Positions 12,489 through 23,984 of a stretch of 64,000 nucleotides of DNA are shown piece by piece. The DNA is from Paratinospora sagittata (lineage: Eukaryota > Streptophyta > Magnoliopsida > Ranunculales > Menispermaceae). Each line of letters starts with the position of its first letter. Position 1 is the first letter of the stretch. The stretch lies in the NCBI GenBank assembly GCA_035771175.1, contig JAYMFD010001778.1, forward strand, positions 1-64,000. The letters are read 5' to 3'. The notes beneath the pieces are model-generated. The model made no database searches. It worked only from the letters and a program-made list of their open reading frames with translations, and had not been told where the DNA came from. The position numbers were made by a program, and so were the translations under genes.

Positions 12489-14463
12489 GTGTTTGAGGCA
12501 ATCGCTACCAATCCACCAGATTGCTTTCTCCACCAACTCTTTGAGCGAGTCCCAATATCCTTCAAGGAAGCCCCGGAATAGATACAACTCCGTTCCAATA
12601 TCCCGGTAAATTTTTGACCCCCAAATCTCAAATTTTGGTTTAAATGAACTAAATTTACTTAGAAAATGTGTTTGAGGCAATCGCGATCAATCCACCGGAT
12701 TGCTTACTCCACCTACTCTTTAAGCGAGTTCCAATATCCTTCTAGCAACCCCCCAGAATAGAAGGAACTCCGTTCGAACATCCCGATGAATTTTTGACCC
12801 CTAAATATCAAATTTTGGTTTAAATGAACTAAATTTACTTAAAAAATGTGTTGGAGGCAATCGCGATCAATCCACCGGATTGCTTTCTCCACCTACTCTT
12901 TAAGCGAGTCCCAATATCCTTCTATCAACCCCCCAGAATAGATGGAACTCCGTTCGAATATCCCGGTGAATTTTTGACCACTGAATATAAAATTTTGGTT
13001 TAAATGAACTAAATTTACTTAGAAAATGTGTTTGAGGCAATCGCTACCAATCCACCAGATTGCTTTCTCCACCAACTCTTTGAGCGAGTCCCAATATCCT
13101 TCAAGGAAGCCCCGGAATAGATGGAACTCCGTTCCAATATCCCGGTAAATTTTTGACCCCCAAATCTCAAATTTTGGTTTAAATGAACTAAATTTACTTA
13201 AAAAATGTGTTTGAGGCAATCGCGATCAATCCACCGGATTGCTTTCTCCACCTACTCTTTAAGCGAGTCCCAATATCCTTCTATCAACCCCCCAGAATAG
13301 ATGGAACTCCGTTCGAACATCCCGATGAATTTTTGACCCCTAAATATCAAATTTTTGTTTAAATGAACTAAATTTACTTAGAAAATGTGTTTGAGGCAAT
13401 CGCGATCAATCCACCGGATTGCTTTCTCCACCTACTCTTTACGCGAGTCCCAATATCCTTCTAGCAACCCCCCAGAATAGATGGAACTCCGTTCGAACAT
13501 CCCGATGAATTTTTGACCCCTAAATATCAAATTTTGGTTTAAATGAACTAAATTTAATTAAAAAATGTGTTTGAGGCAATCGCGATCAATCCACCGGATT
13601 GCTTTCTCCACTTACTCTTTAAGCGAGTCCCAATATCCTTCTATCAACCCCCCAGAATAGATGGAACTCCATTCGAATATCCCGATGAATTTTTGACCCC
13701 TAAATATCAAATTTTGGTTTAAATGAACTAAATTTACTTAGAAAATGTGTTCGAGGCAATCGCTACCAATCCACCAGATTGCTTTCTCCACCAACTTTTT
13801 GAGCGAGTCCCAATATCCTTCTAGGAACCCCCGGAATAGATGGAACTCCATTCCAATATCCCGGTGAATTTTTGACCCCCAAATCTCAAATTTTGGTTTA
13901 AATGAACTAAATTTACTTAAAAAATGTGTTTGAGGCAATCGCGATCAATCCACCGGTTTGTTTCTCCACCTACTCTTTAAGGGAGTCCCAATATCCTTCT
14001 ATCAACCCCCCAGAATAGATGGAACTCCGTTCGAACATCCCGATGAATTTTTGACCCCTAAATATCAAATTTTGGTTTAAATGAACTAAATTTACTTAGA
14101 AAATGTGTTCGAGGCAATCGCTACCAATCCACCAGATTGCTTTCTCCACCAACTCTTTGAGCGAGACCCAATATCCTTCTAGGAAGCCCCGGAATAGATG
14201 GAACTCCGTTCTAATATCCCGGTGAACATTTGACCCCCAAATCTCAAATTTTGGTTTAAATGAACTAAATTTACTTAGAAAATGTGTTTGAGGCAATCGC
14301 GATCAATCCACCGGATTGCTTTCTCCACCTACTCTTTAAGCGAGTCCCAATATCCTTCTAGCAACACCCCAGAATAGATGGAACTCCGTTCGAACATCCC
14401 GATGAATTTTTGACCCCTAAATATCAAATTTTGGTTTAAATGAACTAAATTTACTTATAAAAT
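12489..14463. repeat. HOR segment X, copy 1 (11-mer, 1975 bp)
   Basis: The segment starts with the A variant preceded by cttataaaatg and carrying gatacaactccg. With Y (14464-16619) it forms a 23-mer of 4131 bp. It includes gaccactgaatat (12978), the ttggaggcaatc B variant and acgcgagtccc. Copy 2 is 16620-18594. Confidence 0.85.
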
Positions 14464-16619
14464 GTGTTTGAGGCAATCGCTACCAATCCACCAGATTGCT
14501 TTCTCCACCAACTCTTTGAGCGAGTCCCAATATCCTTCAAGCAAGCCCCGGAATAGATGCAACTCCGTTCCAATATCCCGGTAAATTTTTGACCCCCAAA
14601 TCTCAAATTTTGGTTTAAATGAACTAAATTTACTTAGAAAATGTGTTTGAGGCAATCGCGATCAATCCACCGGATTGCTTACTCCACCTACTCTTTAAGC
14701 GAGTTCCAATATCCTTCTAGCAACCCCCCAGAATAGAAGGAACTCCGTTCGAACATCCCGATGAATTTTTGACCCCTAAATATCAAATTTTGGTTTAAAT
14801 GAACTAAATTTACTTAGAAAATGTGTTTGAGGCAATCGCGATCAATCCACCGGATTGCTTTCTCCACCTACTCTTTAAGCGAGTCCCAATATCCTTCTAG
14901 CAACCCCCCAGAATAGATGGAACTCCGTTCGATCATCCCAATGAATTTTTGACCCCTAAATATCAAATTTTGGTTTAAATGAACTAAATTTACTTAAAAA
15001 ATGTGTTGGAGGCAATCGCGATCAATCCACCGGATTGCTTTCTCCACCTACTCTTTAAGCGAGTCCCAATATCCTTCTATCAACCCCCCAGAATAGATGG
15101 AACTCCGTTCGAATATCCCGATGAATTTTTGACCCCTGAATATCAAATTTTGGTTTAAATGAACTAAATTTACTTAGAAAATGTGTTTGAGGCAATCGCT
15201 ACCAATCCACCATATTGCTTTCTCCACCAACTCTTTGAGCGAGTCCCAATATCCTTCAAGGAAGCCCCGGAATAGATGGAACTCCGTTCCAATATCCCGG
15301 TAAATTTTTGACCCCCAAATCTCAAATTTTGGTTTAAATGAACTAAATTTACTTAAAAAATGTGTTTGAGGCAATCGCGATCAATCCACCGGATTGCTTT
15401 CTCCACCTACTCTTTAAGCGAGTCCCAATATCCTTCTATCAACCCCCCAGAATAGATGGAACTCCGTTCGAACATCCCGATGAATTTTTGACCCCTAAAT
15501 ATCAAATTTTTGTTTAAATGAACTAAATTTACTTAGAAAATGTGTTTGAGGCAATCGCGATCAATCCACCGGATTGCTTTCTCCACCTACTCTTTACGCG
15601 AGTCCCAATATCCTTCTAGCAACCCCCCAGAATAGATGGAACTCCGTTCGAACATCCCGATGAATTTTTGACCCCTAAATATCAAATTTTGGTTTAAATG
15701 AACTAAATTTACTTAAAAAATGTGTTTGAGGCAATCGCGATCAATCCACCGGATTGCTTTCTCCACCTACTCTTTAAGCGAGTTCCAATATCCTTCTAGC
15801 AACCCCCCAGAATAGAGGGAACTCCGTTCGAACATCCCGATAAATTTTTGACCCCTAAATATCAAATTTTGGTTTAAATGAACTAAATTTACTTAGAAAA
15901 TGTGTTCGAGGCAATCGCTACCAATCCACCAGATTGCTTTCTCCACCAACTCTTTGAGCGAGACCCAATATCCTTCTAGGAAGCCCCGGAATAGATGGAA
16001 CTCCGTTCCAATATCCCGGTAAATTTTTGACCCCCAAATCTCAAATTTTGGTTTAAATGAACTAAATTTACTTAGAAAATGTGTTTGAGGCAATCGCGAT
16101 CAATCCACCGGATTGCTTACTCCACCTACTCTTTAAGCGAGTCCCAATATCCTTCTATCAACCCCCCAGAATAGATGGAACTCCGTTCGAACATCCCGAT
16201 GAATTTTTGACCCCTAAATATCAAATTTTGGTTTAAATGAACTAAATTTACTTAGAAAATGTGTTCGAGGCAATCGCTACCAATCCACCAGATTGCTTTC
16301 TCCACCAACTCTTTGAGCGAGACCCAATATCCTTCTAGGAAGCCCCGGAATAGATGGAACTCCGTTCCAATATCCCGGTGAATTTTTGACCCCCAAATCT
16401 CAAATTTTGGTTTAAATGAACTAAATTTACTTAGAAAATGTGTTTGAGGCAATCGCGATCAATCCACCGGATTGCTTTCTCCACCTACTCTTTAAGCGAG
16501 TTCCAATATCCTTCTAGCAACCCCCCAGAATAGAGGGAACTCCGTTCGAACATCCCGATGAATTTTTGACGACTAAATATCAAATTTTGGTTTAAATGAA
16601 CTAAATTTACTTATAAAAT
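14464..16619. repeat. HOR segment Y, copy 1 (12-mer, 2156 bp)
   Basis: The segment starts with the A variant preceded by cttataaaatg and carrying caagcaagcccc. It contains cccaatgaat, cccctgaatatc, ccatattgc and acgcgag B variants in fixed order, and ends with a B bearing gacgactaaat (near 16570). Confidence 0.85.
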
Positions 16620-18594
16620 GTGTTTGAGGCAATCGCTACCAATCCACCAGATTGCTTTCTCCACCAACTCTTTGAGCGAGTCCCAATATCCTTCAAGGAA
16701 GCCCCGGAATAGATACAACTCCGTTCCAATATCCCGGTAAATTTTTGACCCCCAAATCTCAAATTTTGGTTTAAATGAACTAAATTTACTTAGAAAATGT
16801 GTTTGAGGCAATCGCGATCAATCCACCAGATTGCTTACTCCACCTACTCTTTAAGCGAGTTCCAATATCCTTCTAGCAACCCCCCAGAATAGAAGGAACT
16901 CCGTTCGAACATCCCGATGAATTTTTGACCCCTAAATATCAAATTTTGGTTTAAATGAACTAAATTTACTTAAAAAATGTGTTGGAGGCAATCGCGATCA
17001 ATCCACCGGATTGCTTTCTCCACCTACTCTTTAAGCGAGTCCCAATATCCTTCTATCAACCCCCCAGAATAGATGGAACTCCGTTCGAATATCCCGGTGA
17101 ATTTTTGACCACTGAATATCAAATTTTGGTTTAAATGAACTAAATTTACTTAGAAAATGTGTTTGAGGCAATCGCTACCAATCCACCAGATTGCTTTCTC
17201 CACCAACTCTTTGAGCGAGTCCCAATATCCTTCAAGGAAGCCCCGGAATAGATGGAACTCCGTTCCAATATCCCGGTAAATTTTTGACCCCCAAATCTCA
17301 AATTTTGGTTTAAATGAACTAAATTTACTTAAAAAATGTGTTTGAGGCAATCGCGATCAATCCACCGGATTGCTTTCTCCACCTACTCTTTAAGCGAGTC
17401 CCAATATCCTTCTATCAACACCCCAGAATAGATGGAACTCCGTTCGAACATCCCGATGAATTTTTGACCCCTAAATATCAAATTTTTGTTTAAATGAACT
17501 AAATTTACTTAGAAAATGTGTTTGAGGCAATCGCGATCAATCCACCGGATTGCTTTCTCCACCTACTCTTTACGCGAGTCCCAATATCCTTCTAGCAACC
17601 CCCCAGAATAGATGGAACTCCGTTCGAACATCCCGATGAATTTTTGACCCCTAAATATCAAATTTTGGTTTAAATGAACTAAATTTAATTAAAAAATGTG
17701 TTTGAGGCAATCGCGATCAATCCACCGGATTGCTTTCTCCACTTACTCTTTAAGCGAGTCCCAATATCCTTCTATCAACCCCCCAGAATAGATGGAACTC
17801 CATTCGAATATCCCGATGAATTTTTGACCCCTAAATATCAAATTTTGGTTTAAATGAACTAAATTTACTTAGAAAATGTGTTCGAGGCAATCGCTACCAA
17901 TCCACCAGATTGCTTTCTCCACCAACTTTTTGAGCGAGTCCCAATATCCTTCTAGGAACCCCCGGAATAGATGGAACTCCATTCCAATATCCCGGTGAAT
18001 TTTTGACCCCCAAATCTCAAATTTTGGTTTAAATGAACTAAATTTACTTAAAAAATGTGTTTGAGGCAATCGCGATCAATCCACCGGATTGTTTCTCCAC
18101 CTACTCTTTAAGGGAGTCCCAATATCCTTCTATCAACCCCCCAGAATAGATGGAACTCCGTTCGAACATCCCGATGAATTTTTGACCCCTAAATATCAAA
18201 TTTTGGTTTAAATGAACTAAATTTACTTAGAAAATGTGTTCGAGGCAATCGCTACCAATCCACCAGATTGCTTTCTCCACCAACTCTTTGAGCGAGACCC
18301 AATATCCTTCTAGGAAGCCCCGGAATAGATGGAACTCCGTTCTAATATCCCGGTGAACATTTGACCCCCAAATCTCAAATTTTGGTTTAAATGAACTAAA
18401 TTTACTTAGAAAATGTGTTTGAGGCAATCGCGATCAATCCACCGGATTGCTTTCTCCACCTACTCTTTAAGCGAGTCCCAATATCCTTCTAGCAACACCC
18501 CAGAATAGATGGAACTCCGTTCGAACATCCCGATGAATTTTTGACCCCTAAATATCAAATTTTGGTTTAAATGAACTAAATTTACTTATAAAAT
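16620..18594. repeat. HOR segment X, copy 2 (11-mer, 1975 bp)
   Basis: This segment lies exactly 4131 bp from copy 1 in phase. It shares gatacaactccg, gaccactgaat, acttactc B monomers and an A with ctttttgagcg (17878). Private changes include caacacccc near 17417. Confidence 0.85.
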
Positions 18595-20750
18595 GTGTTT
18601 GAGGCAATCGCTACCAATCCACCAGATTGCTTTCTCCACCAACTCTTTGAGCGAGTCCCAATATCCTTCAAGCAAGCCCCAGAATAGATGCAACTCCGTT
18701 CCAATATCCCGGTAAATTTTTGACCCCCAAATCTCAAATTTTGGTTTAAATGAACTAAATTTACTTAGAAAATGTGTTTGAGGCAATCGCGATCAATCCA
18801 CCGGATTGCTTACTCCACCTACTCTTTAAGCGAGTTCCAATATCCTTCTAGCAACCCCCCAGAATAGAAGGAACTCCGTTCGAACATCCCGATGAATTTT
18901 TGACCCCTAAATATCAAATTTTGGTTTAAATGAACTAAATTTACTTAGAAAATGTGTTTGAGGCAATCGCGATCAATCCACCGGATTGCTTTCTCCACCT
19001 ACTCTTTAAGCGAGTCCCAATATCCTTCTAGCAACCCCCCAGAATAGATGGAACTCCGTTCGAACATCCCAATGAATTTTTGACCCCTAAATATCAAATT
19101 TTGGTTTAAATGAACTAAATTTACTTAAAAAATGTGTTGGAGGCAATCGCGATCAATCCACCGGATTGCTTTCTCCACCTACTCTTTAAGCGAGTCCCAA
19201 TATCCTTCTATCAACCCCCCAGAATAGATGGAACTCCGTTCGAATATCCCGATGAATTTTTGACCCCTGAATATCAAATTTTGGTTTAAATGAACTAAAT
19301 TTACTTAGAAAATGTGTTTGAGGCAATCGCTACCAATCCACCATATTGCTTTCTCCACCAACTCTTTGAGCGAGTCCCAATATCCTTCAAGGAAGCCCCG
19401 GAATAGATGGTACTCCGTTCCAATATCCCGGTAAATTTTTGACCCCCAAATCTCAAATTTTGGTTTAAATGAACTAAATTTACTTAAAAAATGTGTTTGA
19501 GGCAATCGCGATCAATCCACCGGATTGCTTTCTCCACCTACTCTTTAAGCGAGTCCCAATATCCTTCTATCAACCCCCCAGAATAAATGGAACTCCGTTC
19601 GAACATCCCGATGAATTTTTGACCCCTAAATATCAAATTTTTGTTTAAATGAACTAAATTTACTTAGAAAATGTGTTTGAGGCAATCGCGATCAATCCAC
19701 CGGATTGCTTTCTCCACCTACTCTTTACGCGAGTCCCAATATCCTTCTAGCAACCCCCCAGAATAGATGGAACTCCGTTCGAACATCCCGATGAATTTTT
19801 GACCCCTAAATATCAAATTTTGGTTTAAATGAACTAAATTTACTTAAAAAATGTGTTTGAGGCAATCGCGATCAATCCACCGGATTGCTTTCTCCACCTA
19901 CTCTTTAAGCGAGTTCCAATATCCTTCTAGCAACCCCCCAGAATAGAGGGAACTCCGTTCGAACATCCCGATGAATTTTTGACCCCTAAATATCAAATTT
20001 TGGTTTAAATGAACTAAATTTACTTAGAAAATGTGTTCGAGGCAATCGCTACCAATCCACCAGATTGCTTTCTCCACCAACTCTTTGAGCGAGACCCAAT
20101 ATCCTTCTAGGAAGCCCCGGAATAGATGGAACTCCGTTCCAATATCCCGGTAAATTTTTGACCCCCAAATCTCAAATTTTGGTTTAAATGAACTAAATTT
20201 ACTTAGAAAATGTGTTTGAGGCAATCGCGATCAATCCACCGGATTGCTTACTCCACCTACTCTTTAAGCGAGTCCCAATATCCTTCTATCAACCCCCCAG
20301 AATAGATGGAACTCCGTTCGAACATCCCGATGAATTTTTGACCCCTAAATATCAAATTTTGGTTTAAATGAACTAAATTTACTTAGAAAATGTGTTCGTG
20401 GCAATCGCTACCAATCCACCAGATTGCTTTCTCCACCAACTCTTTGAGCGAGACCCAATATCCTTCTAGGAAGCCCCGGAATAGATGGAACTCCGTTCCA
20501 ATATCCCGGTGAATTTTTGACCCCCAAATCTCAAATTTTGGTTTAAATGAACTAAATTTACTTAGAAAATGTGTTTGAGGCAATCGCGATCAATCCACCG
20601 GATTGCTTTCTCCACCTACTCTTTAAGCGAGTTCCAATATCCTTCTAGCAACCCCCCAGAATAGAGGGAACTCCGTTCGAACATCCCGATGAATTTTTGA
20701 CGACTAAATATCAAATTTTGGTTTAAATGAACTAAATTTACTTATAAAAT
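18595..20750. repeat. HOR segment Y, copy 2 (12-mer, 2156 bp)
   Basis: This segment is offset 4131 bp from copy 1. It shares caagcaagcccc, cccaatgaat, cccctgaat, ccatattgc and the terminal gacgactaaat B. Private changes include gatggtactcc near 19407 and gttcgtggc near 20396. Confidence 0.85.
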
Positions 20751-22188
20751 GTGTTTGAGGCAATCGCTACCAATCCACCAGATTGCTTTCTCCACCAACT
20801 CTTTGAGCGAGTCCCAATATCCTTCAAGCAAGCCCCGGAATAGATGCAACTCCGTTCCAATATCCCGGTAAATTTTTGACCCCCAAATCTCAAATTTTGG
20901 TTTAAATGAACTAAATTTACTTAGAAAATGTGTTTGAGGCAATCGCGATCAATCCACCGGATTGCTTACTCCACCTACTCTTTAAGCGAGTTCCAATATC
21001 CTTCTAGCAACCCCCCAGAATAGAAGGAACTCCGTTCGAACATCCCGATGAATTTTTGACCCCTAAATATCAAATTTTGGTTTAAATGAACTAAATTTAC
21101 TTAGAAAATGTGTTTGAGGCAATCGCGATCAATCCACCGGATTGCTTTCTCCACCTACTCTTTAAGCGAGTCCCAATATCCTTCTAGCAACCCCCCAGAA
21201 TAGATGGAACTCCGTTCGAACATCCCAATGAATTTTTGACCCCTAAATATCAAATTTTGGTTTAAATGAACTAAATTTACTTAAAAAATGTGTTGGAGGC
21301 AATCGCGATCAATCCACCGGATTGCTTTCTCCACCTACTCTTTAAGCGAGTCCCAATATCCTTCTATCAACCCCCCAGAATAGATGGAACTCCGTTCGAA
21401 TATCCCGATGAATTTTTGACCCCTGAATATCAAATTTTGGTTTAAATGAACTAAATTTACTTAGAAAATGTGTTTGAGGCAATCGCTACCAATCCACCAT
21501 ATTGCTTTCTCCACCAACTCTTTGAGCGAGTCCCAATATCCTTCAAGGAAGCCCCGGAATAGATGGAACTCCGTTCCAATATCCCGGTAAATTTTTGACC
21601 CCCAAATCTCAAATTTTGGTTTAAATGAACTAAATTTACTTAAAAAATGTGTTTGAGGCAATCGCGATCAATCCACCGGATTGCTTTCTCCACCTACTCT
21701 TTAAGCGAGTCCCAATATCCTTCTATCAACCCCCCAGAATAGATGGAACTCCGTTCGAACATCCCGATGAATTTTTGACCCCTAAATATCAAATTTTTGT
21801 TTAAATGAACTAAATTTACTTAGAAAATGTGTTTGAGGCAATCGCGATCAATCCACCGGATTGCTTTCTCCACCTACTCTTTACGCGAGTCCCAATATCC
21901 TTCTAGCAACCCCCCAGAATAGATGGAACTCCGTTCGAACATCCTGATGAATTTTTGACCCCTAAATATCAAATTTTGGTTTAAATGAACTAAATTTACT
22001 TAAAAAATGTGTTTGAGGCAATCGCGATCAATCCACCGGATTGCTTTCTCCACCTACTCTTTAAGCGAGTTCCAATATCCTTCTAGTAACCCCCCAGAAT
22101 AGAGGGAACTCCGTTCGAACATCCCGATGAATTTTTGACCCCTAAATATCAAATTTTGGTTTAAATGAACTAAATTTACTTAGAAAAT

Positions 22189-23266
22189 GTGTTCGAGGCA
22201 ATCGCTACCAATCCACCAGATTGCTTTCTCCACCAACTCTTTGAGCGAGACCCAATATCCTTCTAGGAAGCCCCGGAATAGATGGAACTCCGTTCCAATA
22301 TCCCGGTAAATTTTTGACCCCCAAATCTCAAATTTTGGTTTAAATGAACTAAATTTACTTAGAAAATGTGTTTGAGGCAATCGCGATCAATCCACCGGAT
22401 TGCTTACTCCACCTACTCTTTAAGCGAGTCCCAATATCCTTCTATCAACCCCCCAGAATAGATGGAACTCCGTTCGAACATCCCGATGAATTTTTGACCC
22501 CTAAATATCAAATTTTGGTTTAAATGAACTAAATTTACTTAGAAAATGTGTTCGAGGCAATCGCTACCAATCCACCAGATTGCTTTCTCCACCAACTCTT
22601 TGAGCGAGTCCCAATATCCTTCAAGGAAGCCCCGGAATAGATGGAACTCCGTTCCAATATCCCGGTAAATTTTTGACCCCCAAATCTCAAATTTTGGTTT
22701 AAATGAACTAAATTTACTTAAAAAATGTGTTTGAGGCAATCGCGATCAATCCACCGGATTGCTTTCTCCACCTACTCTTTAAGCGAGTCCCAATATCCTT
22801 CTATCAACCCCCCAGAATAGATGGAACTCCGTTCGAACATCCCGATGAATTTTTGACCCCTAAATATCAAATTTTTGTTTAAATGAACTAAATTTACTTA
22901 GAAAATGTGTTTGAGGCAATCGCGATCAATCCACCGGATTGCTTTCTCCACCTACTCTTTACGCGAGTCCCAATATCCTTCTAGCAACCCCCCAGAATAG
23001 ATGGAACTCCGTTCGAACATCCTGATGAATTTTTGACCCCTAAATATCAAATTTTGGTTTAAATGAACTAAATTTACTTAAAAAATGTGTTTGAGGCAAT
23101 CGCGATCAATCCACCGGATTGCTTTCTCCACCTACTCTTTAAGCGAGTTCCAATATCCTTCTAGTAACCCCCCAGAATAGAGGGAACTCCGTTCGAACAT
23201 CCCGATGAATTTTTGACCCCTAAATATCAAATTTTGGTTTAAATGAACTAAATTTACTTAGAAAAT
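22189..23266. repeat. 6-mer tandem duplication inside Y' (1078 bp)
   Basis: The block A, B, A, B, B, B (gagaccc A, ttactcc B, caaggaag A, tttttgttt B, acgcgag B with catcctgatg, gttccaatatcc B with ctagtaac) is followed at 23267 by the same gagaccc A start. Private variants catcctgatg (21943 and 23020) and ctagtaac (22084 and 23162) recur at 1077-1078 bp. Confidence 0.75.
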
Positions 23267-23625
23267 GTGTTCGAGGCAATCGCTACCAATCCACCAGATT
23301 GCTTTCTCCACCAACTCTTTGAGCGAGACCCAATATCCTTCTAGGAAGCCCCGGAATAGATGGAACTCCGTTCCAATATCCCGGTAAATTTTTGACCCCC
23401 AAATCTCAAATTTTGGTTTAAATGAACTAAATTTACTTAGAAAATGTGTTTGAGGCAATCGCGATCAATCCACCGGATTGCTTACTCCACCTACTCTTTA
23501 AGCGAGTCCCAATATCCTTCTATCAACCCCCCAGAATAGATGGAACTCCGTTCGAACATCCCGATGAATTTTTGACCCCTAAATATCAAATTTTGGTTTA
23601 AATGAACTAAATTTACTTAGAAAAT

Positions 23626-23804
23626 GTGTTCGAGGCAATCGCTACCAATCCACCAGATTGCTTTCTCCACCAACTCTTTGAGCGAGACCCAATATCCTTC
23701 TAGGAAGCCCCGGAATAGATGGAACTCCGTTCCAATATCCCGGTGAATTTTTGACCCCCAAATCTCAAATTTTGGTTTAAATGAACTAAATTTACTTAGA
23801 AAAT
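23626..23804 (+). repeat. Representative type A monomer (179 bp)
   Basis: This is a typical A copy. Its diagnostic features, in order, are gcaatcgctacc, ccaccagattg, ccaactctttgagcgag, tctaggaagccccgg, gttccaatatcccggtg and gacccccaaatctc. Against the adjacent B copy it has 16 differences by hand alignment, one of them a single-base gap in the C-run that makes A 179 bp and B 180 bp. The final 60 bp differ at only two positions. Type A lacks three short palindromes present in type B. It also lacks the in-frame minus-strand stop that B has at aaatatc, so a roughly 66-codon frame stays open through it. Confidence 0.95.
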
Positions 23805-23816
23805 GTGTTTGAGGCA

Positions 23817-23824
23817 ATCGCGAT
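23817..23824. repeat. B-specific palindrome ATCGCGAT
   Basis: This perfect 8-bp palindrome is present in nearly all B monomers (example position given). A monomers read atcgctac instead. A few B copies near 31356, 39075, 42310, 45190 and 62060 read atcacgat, which destroys the symmetry by a CpG transition. Confidence 0.85.
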
Positions 23825-23839
23825 CAATCCACCGGATTG
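23825..23839. repeat. B-specific inverted repeat CAATCC-acc-GGATTG
   Basis: Six-bp perfect arms flank a 3-nt centre, directly adjacent to ATCGCGAT. In A monomers the same place reads caatc-cacca-gattg, keeping a 5-bp stem with a 5-nt loop. A second pairing, GCAATC (23814-23819) with GATTGC (23835-23840), is present in most copies of both classes. Confidence 0.8.
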
Positions 23840-23908
23840 CTTTCTCCACCTACTCTTTAAGCGAGTTCCAATATCCTTCTAGCAACCCCCCAGAATAGAG
23901 GGAACTCC

Positions 23909-23916
23909 GTTCGAAC
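23909..23916. repeat. B-specific palindrome GTTCGAAC
   Basis: This perfect 8-bp palindrome surrounds TTCGAA. In many B copies, mostly right of 31 kb, it reads ATTCGAAT, which is also a perfect 8-bp palindrome. Mixed GTTCGAAT copies exist (for example near 749, 2358 and 5770). A monomers read gttccaat and have no palindrome. TTCGAA is therefore a B-class site. Confidence 0.8.
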
Positions 23917-23924
23917 ATCCCGAT

Positions 23925-23984
23925 GAATTTTTGACCCCTAAATATCAAATTTTGGTTTAAATGAACTAAATTTACTTAGAAAAT
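23925..23984 (+). other. Conserved A/T-tract segment of the monomer
   Basis: This 60-bp part of the monomer contains six A/T tracts centred near offsets 6, 17.5, 26, 35, 46.5 and 57.5, a mean spacing of about 10.3 bp, close to one helical turn. It includes AAATTT, TTTAAA and the 8-bp palindrome TAAATTTA. A and B differ here at only two positions, against 14 in the other 120 bp. Phased A/T tracts of this kind generally bend DNA and help position nucleosomes. That role is inferred here. Confidence 0.7.

Larger units (their letters stand above)
23626..23984 (+). repeat. Representative AB dimer (359 bp)
   Basis: A (179 bp) followed by B (180 bp) gives the basic 359-bp period. The distance from one A start to the next is most often 359 bp or a larger whole number of monomers (538-540, 718-719, 899-900). 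Dimeric A/B organisation parallels the two box classes of primate alphoid DNA in architecture only; the sequence is unrelated as far as I can judge. Confidence 0.93.
23805..23984 (+). repeat. Representative type B monomer (180 bp)
   Basis: This is a typical B copy. Its diagnostic features are gcaatcgcgatc, ccaccggattg, cctactctttaagcgag, a C6 run followed by agaatag, gttcgaacatcccgatg and gacccctaaatatc. It contains the palindromes ATCGCGAT and GTTCGAAC and a 6-bp inverted repeat CAATCC-acc-GGATTG. It carries about seven CpG. B copies occur singly between A copies or in runs of two to eight. Confidence 0.95.

Noticed and set aside
23700..23760. CENP-B box in the A-type segment gttccaatatcccggt
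   Set aside because: It matches only part of the canonical core (TTC, then CGG at the right spacing) and lacks the essential TTCG, the central A and the full CGGG. The B version has TTCG but no CGGG. I treat it as chance similarity.
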